Shown here in pieces: positions 16,625 to 25,040 of a stretch of 64,000 nt of DNA. The translations under genes were made by a program, and so were the position numbers. A model generated the notes under the pieces. The model made no database searches and was not told where the DNA came from. It worked only from the letters and a program-made list of their open reading frames with translations. Within the stretch, counting starts at the first letter, position 1, and each line of letters opens with the position of its first letter. This DNA is from Vibrio sp. 14G-20. Lineage in GTDB: Bacteria > Pseudomonadota > Gammaproteobacteria > Enterobacterales > Vibrionaceae. The stretch spans positions 1 to 64,000 of the forward strand of contig NZ_JAPHPW010000015.1 of NCBI RefSeq assembly GCF_026241515.1. The letters are read 5' to 3'.

Positions 16625-19600
16625 TTACTTGTTAAAACGACGACGTAGGAAGCCAAGTCCTAATAGGCTCAATAGACCGCCTAGGCCAAATGAACCACCA
16701 TCGCTGCCAGAATCACTCATTTGAGTAATAGACACTTGCTTCGTTTCAATCACTTTACCCTCCACAGCTGTTGTTACCGTGTAGTCACCAACCTCTAAAC
16801 CTGAGATAGGTACTTCCGTCCAACCCAGCGCAATTTCGAACTGATCAAGCACGTCTTTTTGAACATTTGAAGAGGTCGCGACAAAGGCTTGAGTTGCATT
16901 ATTGAAGCTCACCGACACTTCGTCTCCCACTTTTAAGTAAGCAGAATCTGAATACTGAGTGAGGTCAACAAAGTGATTAAAGGTACCGCCACCGATAGGA
17001 GCCTGTGGACGAGGTTCGTTAATAGGCTCATCAGGAAGCTCTACTGGCGTACCGGGTTGTACTGGCTGATCAGGGTCTGGGAACACAGGGTCAACTGGGT
17101 CAATTGGTTTACCGGCAAAAGCAATCGATAGTACAACGGGATCATGACCTGCTGCGCGGAACGAGTCAGAGTATGCTTGACCAAGTTCGTGTTTAGCATC
17201 CAATGTTTGAGATTCACCCGCATTGATATTCCAATGAGTTGCACCGATAACTTTCGACTTAAGTCCTGCAGAAGTCAGAATGTAGTCGAGACTACCATTC
17301 TCATCTCCTTGGACTACGTTATAGCTATTTGGATCTACAATCTCCATTACGTTCTCAAAACCGTAACTATCGGCAACAACCACACCTTCTTCGTGTAGAG
17401 ACTCGTCACCGATAAAGGTTTTCTCAGCCGTCTTGATCTCATAGTTTTCAGGTGCGCCTGAACGGTCAGTCAGTACCGTGATTGCATCTTCATTGTTGAA
17501 TGTATTCAGGCTACCAAGAATGACTTTTTCACCTTCCATTTCAGCCAACTTCTTGCCTAGGTAATCCGCAGCAGACACACGTAAATTCTCACAACCGCCT
17601 TGGCGGTCGTCATCCGATGTATCTTCTAGACAAACTTGGTCTTTATCCGCAAAGTGGTTAACCGCAACCACAAGCTTATCTTCACGATCTTTGAACGAGA
17701 ATACTGGGACAACCGCTGCATGTTGAGTCGTGAACTCACCATTTTCAACTTCTTGTTTCGGCATCGGGATCACTTGTAGCGAATCTAAGCCAACTGTGCT
17801 CGGACGGAAAATAACAAAGTTCGCTGTCGCTAGCTCACCTACCGTTGTTAGTCCTTCACTGCTAGCAATGTTGTACTGCTTAGCCTCTGGAAGATCAGCA
17901 TTAAGTTGAGTCACTAGGTAAGAAATCGCTGAGCTTTCTTCAAAGCCGTTGTTTTCAACTTCCATCAAACCAACAATATCAGCATCAAGCGCAGTTAACG
18001 CCGCAACAAGTTTCGCGGTTTGATGATCAAACTGAGTAGAATCTTGCGCACCAGGTGTTGCATCAAATGCTAAGAAGTCATTGCTCTCACCACCACCTTG
18101 CAAGCTATTGAAGTACTCTTGGGCGTTAAACGTTGCGATACGAACATCACCCGCATCAACTTTAGGTGCTAAGTCACGGTTATTACCACGTGCAATGAAA
18201 GTATCATTGTTCGCCTCTTCTGTTACGTAGAAACGGTAGTCTGAATAAGAGTACCCAAGCACACCCTGAAGGTTACTTGCTCGGTCGCCAACACGAATAA
18301 AGTCTTCTGTCGAACCATTTTGGTCAATGTCGGTTTTAGCAAAGTCTGGGTACCATGCCGGAGCGCCAACCGTATCTTTCTTAAATGATTCAACCACAAG
18401 GCGTGCATCATCATTACAGTCCGCCGCTTTTGCTGCTTCGTCAGTACCAGGGAAGTTCACTTGGTTCGGGTGTACGCTAGCTTTGCCTTGGCTAAGGACT
18501 AGATTGTAACGCTGAGGTCCTTCATCCAAGCTGTAGCTACGTGAAACACGCATATCAACCGCAGAAGTTAGGTTAACCAGCATGCCTTCATGACGCTCTA
18601 ACGTGAAATCGAATTCCGAGTCTGAGGCAATTTGCTCAAGGTTCACAGCCGATACAGAACCTGTGCCTACTGCTTTAATCGCTGTCGCAGGAATTTGAGT
18701 CCAACCAAAGTTTTCTTCAACGGGGCCAGTTACCTGAACCTTATCCCCCACACTTAAGCCAGTTAGATCACCAACAACAAAGATACCGTCAGAAGTTTTT
18801 GGATCGCTGTCTGGCGTTTCATCTTGCATGTAGAAACCGACCGCAACATCACCATCAAGCGCTTCACTTTGAATCGCAGTGATAACACCCTCTACTGTGA
18901 AGGTTTCATCCGAGATGAACTTACCGTTGGCTGGGTCTGTGTATGGAGAAGCCCAAGAATCACCCTGAAGCTGACTGATCAGTGTATCTGGCGATGGGTC
19001 CGGATCTGGATCAGGGTCTGGGTCAACCGAACCATTAACTTTGCCTAGGCCATCAAATGTGTCTTTCGCTAGCTCTGTCCAGTCTGATTCATTGTAAGTC
19101 GCTGAAGGTGAAGTACCATTTCTTTGCAAAGTGACATCTTTACCCCAGCCACTCTCTGTAGGAACCGCACCGACTACATCAACTAGGCTATCGCCATTGA
19201 ACAGACCGACTGCGTCGCCACCATTGTGGTATAAACCACCGGTAATCGAGCTAACGCCATCATCTAACGTGATATCTGCAGAATCATGCAGAACAACCAA
19301 TACCGAATTCGCAGGTAATGTTTGTCCATCAAGACTCACCATATCTAATGGGCTTACATCACCATCTTTATAACGAACAAGTTTGTAGCCTGTTAGATCA
19401 ATATCTTCAGAACCATTGTTATAGAGTTCAACCGCCTTATTGTTTGAGCTACCTTCTACGTATTCAGTAATGACAACTTCACCGGCACCACCGCCACCTA
19501 GCTCAACTTTGCCAAAATCACTCCAATCATTCATATCTACAACTTCAAACTTATCTGCATCATAAGTTGTACTTGGAGACATATCCGTTCGGCGTAAAGT

Positions 19601-20002
19601 AACGTTTTCATTGAACTTACTGCCATCGCCAGCACCAACGATATCAACAACACTGCCATTGTTTCGCACTGCCACTGCATCATTACCATTGAAGTAAGTT
19701 ACTGTAGATTCAACGTCACCTTTGCCTTTTAGTTCAGCATCAGCGCTTGCGTTGACGATGACGTAAGTTTGGCCCGACGCCAATGTCACACCATCTAAAG
19801 ATTGACTGCTGTTCCAATCACCACCATTTGGTGCAAGATCGACGGTATATCCATCCAAAGTAGCAGAAGAAGAGCCGATATTGGCAATTTCAATTGCTTT
19901 ATTACTCCCTGAGCCTTCAGTGATCTCAGAGATGATGATATTGGCATTTGCCATAGGCGCAATAACCGCACCAACAGCAATCGCTATTAAACTTTTTTTC
20001 AT
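16625..20002 (-). CDS. Secreted Xds/ExeM-like nuclease paralogue with degenerate active site
   Basis: Large exported protein of 1125 residues. Signal peptide about 1-20 (MANA/NIII); lamin-tail domain 1 about 21-165; lamin-tail domain 2 about 175-322; a DP-repeat linker; an OB-like domain about 345-450; an endonuclease/exonuclease/phosphatase (EEP) domain about 620-960; a Pro/Asp linker; a C-terminal domain; and a GlyGly-CTERM tail (GGSFGLGGLLSLLGLGFLRRR) for type II export and rhombosortase. In the EEP domain N626, E681, N782-H783 and N833 remain, but the catalytic GDxN reads GSLN (S831), LDH reads LDY (Y907) and SDHDP reads AGHDP (G952). I infer reduced or no nuclease activity; it could be a DNA-binding or structural partner. 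Lies 114 bases after the intact paralogue. Confidence 0.9.
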   Translation of the reverse strand: MKKSLIAIAVGAVIAPMANANIIISEITEGSGSNKAIEIANIGSSSATLDGYTVDLAPNGGDWNSSQSLDGVTLASGQTYVIVNASADAELKGKGDVESTVTYFNGNDAVAVRNNGSVVDIVGAGDGSKFNENVTLRRTDMSPSTTYDADKFEVVDMNDWSDFGKVELGGGGAGEVVITEYVEGSSNNKAVELYNNGSEDIDLTGYKLVRYKDGDVSPLDMVSLDGQTLPANSVLVVLHDSADITLDDGVSSITGGLYHNGGDAVGLFNGDSLVDVVGAVPTESGWGKDVTLQRNGTSPSATYNESDWTELAKDTFDGLGKVNGSVDPDPDPDPDPSPDTLISQLQGDSWASPYTDPANGKFISDETFTVEGVITAIQSEALDGDVAVGFYMQDETPDSDPKTSDGIFVVGDLTGLSVGDKVQVTGPVEENFGWTQIPATAIKAVGTGSVSAVNLEQIASDSEFDFTLERHEGMLVNLTSAVDMRVSRSYSLDEGPQRYNLVLSQGKASVHPNQVNFPGTDEAAKAADCNDDARLVVESFKKDTVGAPAWYPDFAKTDIDQNGSTEDFIRVGDRASNLQGVLGYSYSDYRFYVTEEANNDTFIARGNNRDLAPKVDAGDVRIATFNAQEYFNSLQGGGESNDFLAFDATPGAQDSTQFDHQTAKLVAALTALDADIVGLMEVENNGFEESSAISYLVTQLNADLPEAKQYNIASSEGLTTVGELATANFVIFRPSTVGLDSLQVIPMPKQEVENGEFTTQHAAVVPVFSFKDREDKLVVAVNHFADKDQVCLEDTSDDDRQGGCENLRVSAADYLGKKLAEMEGEKVILGSLNTFNNEDAITVLTDRSGAPENYEIKTAEKTFIGDESLHEEGVVVADSYGFENVMEIVDPNSYNVVQGDENGSLDYILTSAGLKSKVIGATHWNINAGESQTLDAKHELGQAYSDSFRAAGHDPVVLSIAFAGKPIDPVDPVFPDPDQPVQPGTPVELPDEPINEPRPQAPIGGGTFNHFVDLTQYSDSAYLKVGDEVSVSFNNATQAFVATSSNVQKDVLDQFEIALGWTEVPISGLEVGDYTVTTAVEGKVIETKQVSITQMSDSGSDGGSFGLGGLLSLLGLGFLRRRFNK

Positions 20003-20074
20003 GTTTGAACCTCAAAGGTAAACAGATTTATATCCATATCAGCCAAGTTAACGCTGTGTTTCCTCAGCTTTACT

Positions 20075-20111
20075 CAAAAGAAAGGGCTAGCAGATAACTA
20101 CTAACCCTTTC
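20075..20111 (-). terminator. Terminator between the two large nuclease genes
   Basis: Arms 20080-20090 and 20101-20111 pair over 10-11 bp (one G-U in RNA), loop of 10 bases, followed on the minus strand by TTTTGAG. It directly follows the stop of the intact nuclease, so the paralogue downstream may depend on readthrough or its own promoter. Confidence 0.8.
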
Positions 20112-20116
20112 ATCAA

Positions 20117-23100
20117 TTACTGACTGCGACGGCGTAAGAAACCAAGACCCATCAGTGACAACAGAGCACCGAAGCCAAAGCTACCGCCTGAACCATCGTA
20201 TTCAGGAGTCACTGGTGACACATTGCTTGAGTCTTGCTTACTAATGTTGGTAGTCATTGTCATTGACTCAATAACTTGAGCAGAAGATGCACCAGCACTT
20301 TGTGCAGCAACGCGGTCCCCCATTAGCTTCATGGAAATCGTGTATTCACCTGTATCAAGCCCAACCACGTCAAACATTACTGTTTGTGCGCCATCTTGAC
20401 TCAATGTCACTTTCGGTAGAGAGACATTTTGTGGACGTGGAGAGATAGAGATTTCAGCTACATCACCAGATTTCGCATCAGCCGAAACCGGGAATGCGAT
20501 ATCAGCACGGCCACTCTTCACTGCAATGTTCACATTCGACTCACCCGCTTCACCATACTTGTAACCTAGCGATACCATTGCTGGGTCGTGGTCTGAAGAA
20601 CGAATTGGTGTTTCTCTAGCAAATGGGTTAGAAACTTCGTCTGATGCTTTCTTGTAGTTGCTGTAGTCATTCAATGAAGATTCAGCCGCATTGATGTGCC
20701 AGTCAGCGGCATCAACTAAACGATCTTTCAATGAAGGAGTGATTAGAAGGTGATCCAGAGAGCCGATCTCGTTGTTGTATGAGTAACTCCACGCTGTTTT
20801 GCCAGCCGGTGTTTTCAAGTCAACCGCATTTAGGTAGCCAAATGTTGTCGTGATCTTTTGACCATTCTTTTCAAACACTTCATCACCAACAAAGGTGTAG
20901 CTTGATGCGTAAATGTCTTTGCCAGTTGAGTTCTCAGTAAGAACAAGCATTGGATCTTCGTAGGTGTATGAGTTCATGTCACCCAATACCACTTGGTCGC
21001 CACCAATCTTTGCCATTTCTGAACCTAGCTGGTATGCAGCCGATACTCGGAAGTTCTCACACGAGCCTTGGTAGTCATCGTTGCGAACGTCATCATTTAC
21101 TGGATCAAAATCAGCCCAAGTTTCCCAACCAACCCAATCTTCATGACAAGTAGAGCCTTTTGATTTCAAGTGGTTAATCGCAACAGTTAGACGTTTACCA
21201 GTGTTGAGAACATGGAAGGTCGCCGCAACTGTATTACGTTGATAGTTGTCACCACTTTCACGAACGGCACCGTCACCATCAATAATCGCGCCACCATCAG
21301 GGTATTCCACTAGCGGAGCATGCTGCTCAGGCATTTGAATAATTTTACCTGACACAATCGAAACTTTAGACGGACGGTAAATCACACCCGACGTAATAGC
21401 ATCTGTACCAATGGTGTCGTTTTGATCCAAAATGGTATCGCCATTCTTATCGAAACCAACGAACACATAACGATTATGGATCGAGTCTTGATCACCGCGC
21501 TTCGAATAATCTTCTTCATTGTATTTTGCGTTAACAGAAGCTAGAAGCGTCTTGATTGCACCAAAGTCACCAAAACCATTGTTCTCGATTTCCATCAAAC
21601 CAAGAATATCTGCATCTAGACCGTAGATAGCCTCTACAATTTTTGCTTTCTGTAGTTCGTATTCTTCTTCCGATTCAGCACCACGGTTATCACCAAATTG
21701 ATTTGAGCTACCGCCGTATGGAGAGTTAAACAGGTTTAATACGTTTTGCGTGGCAACTTTAACGGTAAAGCCAGCATCGAACTCTTCATTAACGATATCG
21801 TACTCACCAGAGCTTGAAACTGGACGTGGCGTATTCGGCGTAATATCAGCACTTGTCATCTGATAACCACCGGCATCGGGATCCTTGACTACTAAGCGAT
21901 ATTCATCGTAGGTATAGGCAATCACACCCTCTACGTTTTTAATGCCATCATTAATACGAATTGGATTATCGTAGCTGAAGTTTGCGTAGTAAGGGATCTT
22001 GCCGTTACTTGGGGCTTTTTCACTGTCTAGGAACAGAGTGGCATCGCGGTTTTGTTCAATCTTAGCGATCGATTCAAAACTGCCTGCAACATACTCTTGG
22101 TTCGGGTGGAAGTTCGGTGTTTCATACGCTAGAGCCAAGTTATTACGGAACTGGCCTTTATGGTAAAGCTCGAAGTCGAAAGCAAATGCACGAGTTACGC
22201 GCATATCTTGGTTGCCGTCTTTGTTGTCATCCATATCTTCAACAAGTTTGACGAGCATACCCTCATGACGCTCTAACGTATTTGCAAAGGAAGCACCATC
22301 TTCTGGAAGACGCTTTAACTCAACAGGGCTAGGAGGAGTAACGCTATTGCCAGTTTCTACCCAGTTTCCTGACATATTAAACTGTGTTTGGCCAAAATAT
22401 TCACGAACAGTACCAACCACAGTCACTTCTGTACCGACTGCGGGTTGAGTGCTTGAGAATACAAACAGGCCATCTGAAGTCAACGGGTTGCCATCGTGAT
22501 CGTAAAGGAAGAAACCTTTAGAAAGACCACTACCAGCACTTGGCAATACGTAACCAACATACGCTGTTAGTTTGTATGACGCTTCAGTCTCATAGAATTT
22601 GTCTTCTTTTAATTGCGTTCCAAACTCAGCTTCAACCAGAGGAGAGAACTTACCTGTGCCCTGCACTTCAGCGATTGTGACTTCTACTGGCGGCGGCGGC
22701 GGCGTTGGTGGCTCTTCAAGCGTCAGCTTACCAAGGTCTTCGTAAACATCCGTACCTACGTTAGCCCAATGCAGTTCTACATACGAACTATCTGGCGCTG
22801 TTGCATCTTTAGTACGACGTAAAGTAACCTCTTTACCCCAAGTTGAGCCGCTAACACCAATAATGTCGTGAATGGTATCTGGGTTGTCATCAGCACCAAT
22901 CCATACTGGATCATCCCCGTTAAAATTGAGTGCGTCATGCCCAATGCCGCCGTAACTGCCTGAATAAACGATCGTCGCACTATTTGCTGCAACTGCATCT
23001 TTCAAATCAGAAGTCGCGTTATCGCCTACAACAACAATACTTTCACCCGCTGCAATGGTGACACCTTTTAATACTGGAGTTGCATCATCCGGCTTTAAAA

Positions 23101-23314
23101 CTTTATTTTTGTAACCGCTGTAATACAGAGCATGCTCGGTAAAGGTGAACGACGTGGTACCTGTATTGGTAATCTCAATCGCGCTGTTGATTGCGTAACT
23201 ATCAACGCTCGATTCTACATATTCTGTAATCAGAATATTATTGATGTCAGCCAGTGCCGCACCACTAAGTACACTACTAATCGCACCAGCAAGTAGAGTC
23301 ATTTTCTTATTCAT
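20117..23314 (-). CDS. xds: Secreted Xds/ExeM/NucH family extracellular nuclease
   Basis: Exported DNase of 1065 residues. Signal peptide about 1-22 (ALADI), one lamin-tail domain about 23-205, a Pro-rich linker (PPTPPPPPVE), an OB-like segment about 215-330, an EEP nuclease domain about 515-915, a C-terminal beta domain and a GlyGly-CTERM tail (GGSFGFGALLSLMGLGFLRRR). The catalytic set is complete: N524, E575 (GLMEIENNG), N714-H715, D779 and N781 (GDMN), D854-H855, D908-H909 (SSDHDP). V. cholerae Xds, which degrades biofilm and environmental DNA, occupies the same chromosomal place between pabA and trpS, hence the symbol. Likely leaves by the type II secretion system. Confidence 0.92.
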   Translation of the reverse strand: MNKKMTLLAGAISSVLSGAALADINNILITEYVESSVDSYAINSAIEITNTGTTSFTFTEHALYYSGYKNKVLKPDDATPVLKGVTIAAGESIVVVGDNATSDLKDAVAANSATIVYSGSYGGIGHDALNFNGDDPVWIGADDNPDTIHDIIGVSGSTWGKEVTLRRTKDATAPDSSYVELHWANVGTDVYEDLGKLTLEEPPTPPPPPVEVTIAEVQGTGKFSPLVEAEFGTQLKEDKFYETEASYKLTAYVGYVLPSAGSGLSKGFFLYDHDGNPLTSDGLFVFSSTQPAVGTEVTVVGTVREYFGQTQFNMSGNWVETGNSVTPPSPVELKRLPEDGASFANTLERHEGMLVKLVEDMDDNKDGNQDMRVTRAFAFDFELYHKGQFRNNLALAYETPNFHPNQEYVAGSFESIAKIEQNRDATLFLDSEKAPSNGKIPYYANFSYDNPIRINDGIKNVEGVIAYTYDEYRLVVKDPDAGGYQMTSADITPNTPRPVSSSGEYDIVNEEFDAGFTVKVATQNVLNLFNSPYGGSSNQFGDNRGAESEEEYELQKAKIVEAIYGLDADILGLMEIENNGFGDFGAIKTLLASVNAKYNEEDYSKRGDQDSIHNRYVFVGFDKNGDTILDQNDTIGTDAITSGVIYRPSKVSIVSGKIIQMPEQHAPLVEYPDGGAIIDGDGAVRESGDNYQRNTVAATFHVLNTGKRLTVAINHLKSKGSTCHEDWVGWETWADFDPVNDDVRNDDYQGSCENFRVSAAYQLGSEMAKIGGDQVVLGDMNSYTYEDPMLVLTENSTGKDIYASSYTFVGDEVFEKNGQKITTTFGYLNAVDLKTPAGKTAWSYSYNNEIGSLDHLLITPSLKDRLVDAADWHINAAESSLNDYSNYKKASDEVSNPFARETPIRSSDHDPAMVSLGYKYGEAGESNVNIAVKSGRADIAFPVSADAKSGDVAEISISPRPQNVSLPKVTLSQDGAQTVMFDVVGLDTGEYTISMKLMGDRVAAQSAGASSAQVIESMTMTTNISKQDSSNVSPVTPEYDGSGGSFGFGALLSLMGLGFLRRRSQ

Positions 23315-23336
23315 TTTCTATATCTCTCTGATTTAA

Positions 23337-24440
23337 TTAGAAGTAAACGCGTGCGTAAGCGTACGCATCTTGTGCTGCTTCACCGGTATTCCACTCAAGT
23401 GCGATCACGCTAGAAGGCGTGGGACGGTAGTTAACACCGAATGTGCCCCATACCCGCTCATCACCCCAACTGTGCGCATCGTTGCCACTTGCAGCTTGTT
23501 CGTTACGGTTATCAATCGCCCACTTTTCATATTCTTCAAAGTTGTAAGATGCTGTGAATTCCCAGTTGTCGGTAAACTGATATTTCGCAGACGCAAGGTA
23601 ACCTTTATTCTCTTGAGTTTCGTACTCATTAAACACACCAATACACTGTCTTTCTCCAGAAAAATCGTCCTCTTGCCATAAAGTACATTCGCCAATATCT
23701 TCTTCTTCGTAGAATGCATTTACACCAAGGTGAAATGTTTCTGTCACCGCAAGGCGCGCACCAGCACCTAGTAGACGCTGCTCACCGTATTTCGATTTAC
23801 CATCAGAACCGCCGCGACCTTCCGCACCTGCAACCACAGAGAAGCGATCGCCAAAGTAACCAATGTAACCACTAACGACTTCGCCAAGCTCAGAGCCAGA
23901 AGAAGATTCTGCGCGGTTGGTGTAAGAGGCGCCTACTTTGATCACGCCGAAGTATTTACCTTCATACTTAGCCGTCATGTCTTGGTCACCTGCTTCACCC
24001 GTTTCTACCGTAGTATCAAAGGTAAAATCACCCCACTTGTCGTAGTCATCAAATGCAGTATCGGTTAGACCTACCTCTACGTAGTGCTCTTGGTTCTTGC
24101 TCTTGTAAAGATCGTATCCAATAAAGACTTTGTCGATCGCCAGAACCATATCACCCGAGCCATATGCCCAATTCTCACGTTCATAATCTAGCTCTAAACG
24201 GTAATGCATCTTGTCGTTCTTACCTTTCACACCCATGGTTGCGAAAGAATCATCGATGAAGGATTGGTCTGCGTAAAACTCATCATATTCAAAATTAGAA
24301 CCGATATGCCCACCAACACCAACTTCTCCATAGAGTTTTACAAAGTCACCTCTTTCATTTTCATAAATGGTTACAGCATTTACTACCGGTACCATAAACA
24401 AAGAAGAAATAGCTAGTGCCACTGCATTTCTTTTTAACAT
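23337..24440 (-). CDS. Gram-negative porin
   Basis: Outer-membrane beta-barrel protein of 367 residues. Signal peptide about 1-22 (VPVVNA/VTIY); then alternating short aromatic strands, a YGEVGVGGHIG first strand typical of Vibrio porins, acidic external loops, one pair of Cys (ECTLW and RQCIG) perhaps bridging a loop, and a terminal Phe (YARVYF), the usual assembly signal. I chose the ATG at 24440, not a GTG one codon before; AAGGA precedes it at good spacing. It ends 22 bases before the intact nuclease gene, which implies co-transcription and an uptake role for nuclease products. That role is inference. Confidence 0.85.
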   Translation of the reverse strand: MLKRNAVALAISSLFMVPVVNAVTIYENERGDFVKLYGEVGVGGHIGSNFEYDEFYADQSFIDDSFATMGVKGKNDKMHYRLELDYERENWAYGSGDMVLAIDKVFIGYDLYKSKNQEHYVEVGLTDTAFDDYDKWGDFTFDTTVETGEAGDQDMTAKYEGKYFGVIKVGASYTNRAESSSGSELGEVVSGYIGYFGDRFSVVAGAEGRGGSDGKSKYGEQRLLGAGARLAVTETFHLGVNAFYEEEDIGECTLWQEDDFSGERQCIGVFNEYETQENKGYLASAKYQFTDNWEFTASYNFEEYEKWAIDNRNEQAASGNDAHSWGDERVWGTFGVNYRPTPSSVIALEWNTGEAAQDAYAYARVYF

Positions 24441-25040
24441 CACTTATTTCCTTTAAATTAACATTCGAAATGGAATATCGTTCCAAATCTAGTTGGCGTA
24501 AAAAAAACACCTTGTTATGTTATAAATATTTTTTTGGTGAAAATTTACACGTAAAACAGTACAGATTCACAAGTGTGATTCTAGAGATAGCCAAACTCAT
24601 CTGGTTATATTAAACCTGTGTAATCTCTTACTTTTATGTAATTCGATAAAGCAATAAACACCATAAATGAGTTATATTTCACATTTATATAATGAATATT
24701 ACGAGTTTGATTATAAATTCAACAGAAGAAGTAACATCAGAAATGATATTTTCAATTAATACGAAAAATAAGCTCAATGTCTCAGAAAGATGGTCTAACC
24801 AGTGATATGAAAAATATCAATAATAATGACTGTTTCTTATTAATATTTTACCTATTAGGGTCTCAGATATTAATAATCACTAGTTTTTCATGATTATTAT
24901 AATTAAGAATAATAGATAGAATGTTCCAATAATTGATTAGTCGCTTAACTTAAATAGAAAGAATCAGAGGAAAGATGGTGGATCAAAAAAGCCTCTACAT
25001 AATAGAGGCTTAGATAGAGGAGAAGTAAAGCTCTTAGTAA
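24441..25040. other. 600-base AT-rich region upstream of the porin-nuclease genes
   Basis: No gene. Must contain the promoter of the porin. Symmetric elements I can see are TGGAA-N5-TTCCA (24471-24485), TCACA-AG-TGTGA (24568-24579) and a 9-bp inverted repeat TAATAATCA/TGATTATTA (24871-24899). Near 25011 lies the trpS terminator. Base composition is markedly more AT-rich than the flanking genes. Confidence 0.6.
24985..25011 (-). terminator. trpS terminator
   Basis: AAGCCTCTA and TAGAGGCTT form a 9-bp stem, loop of 5, followed on the minus strand by TTTTTT. It closes the aroK-to-trpS series. Confidence 0.93.

Noticed and set aside
19000..19040. Short tandem GGATCT-like repeats
   Set aside because: They encode the Asp-Pro linker of the nuclease paralogue and need no separate explanation as a repeat locus.
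16625..20002. Frameshift or pseudogene in the nuclease paralogue
   Set aside because: The frame is open from signal peptide to GlyGly-CTERM tail; changes in the active site are point substitutions.
24568..24579. CRP site at TCACAAGTGTGA
   Set aside because: The half-sites are inverted relative to CRP (TGTGA-N6-TCACA) and the spacing is 2, not 6.
24441..24620. Pho box upstream of the porin
   Set aside because: CTGT-like stretches occur but not in the paired 11-base register; not supported.
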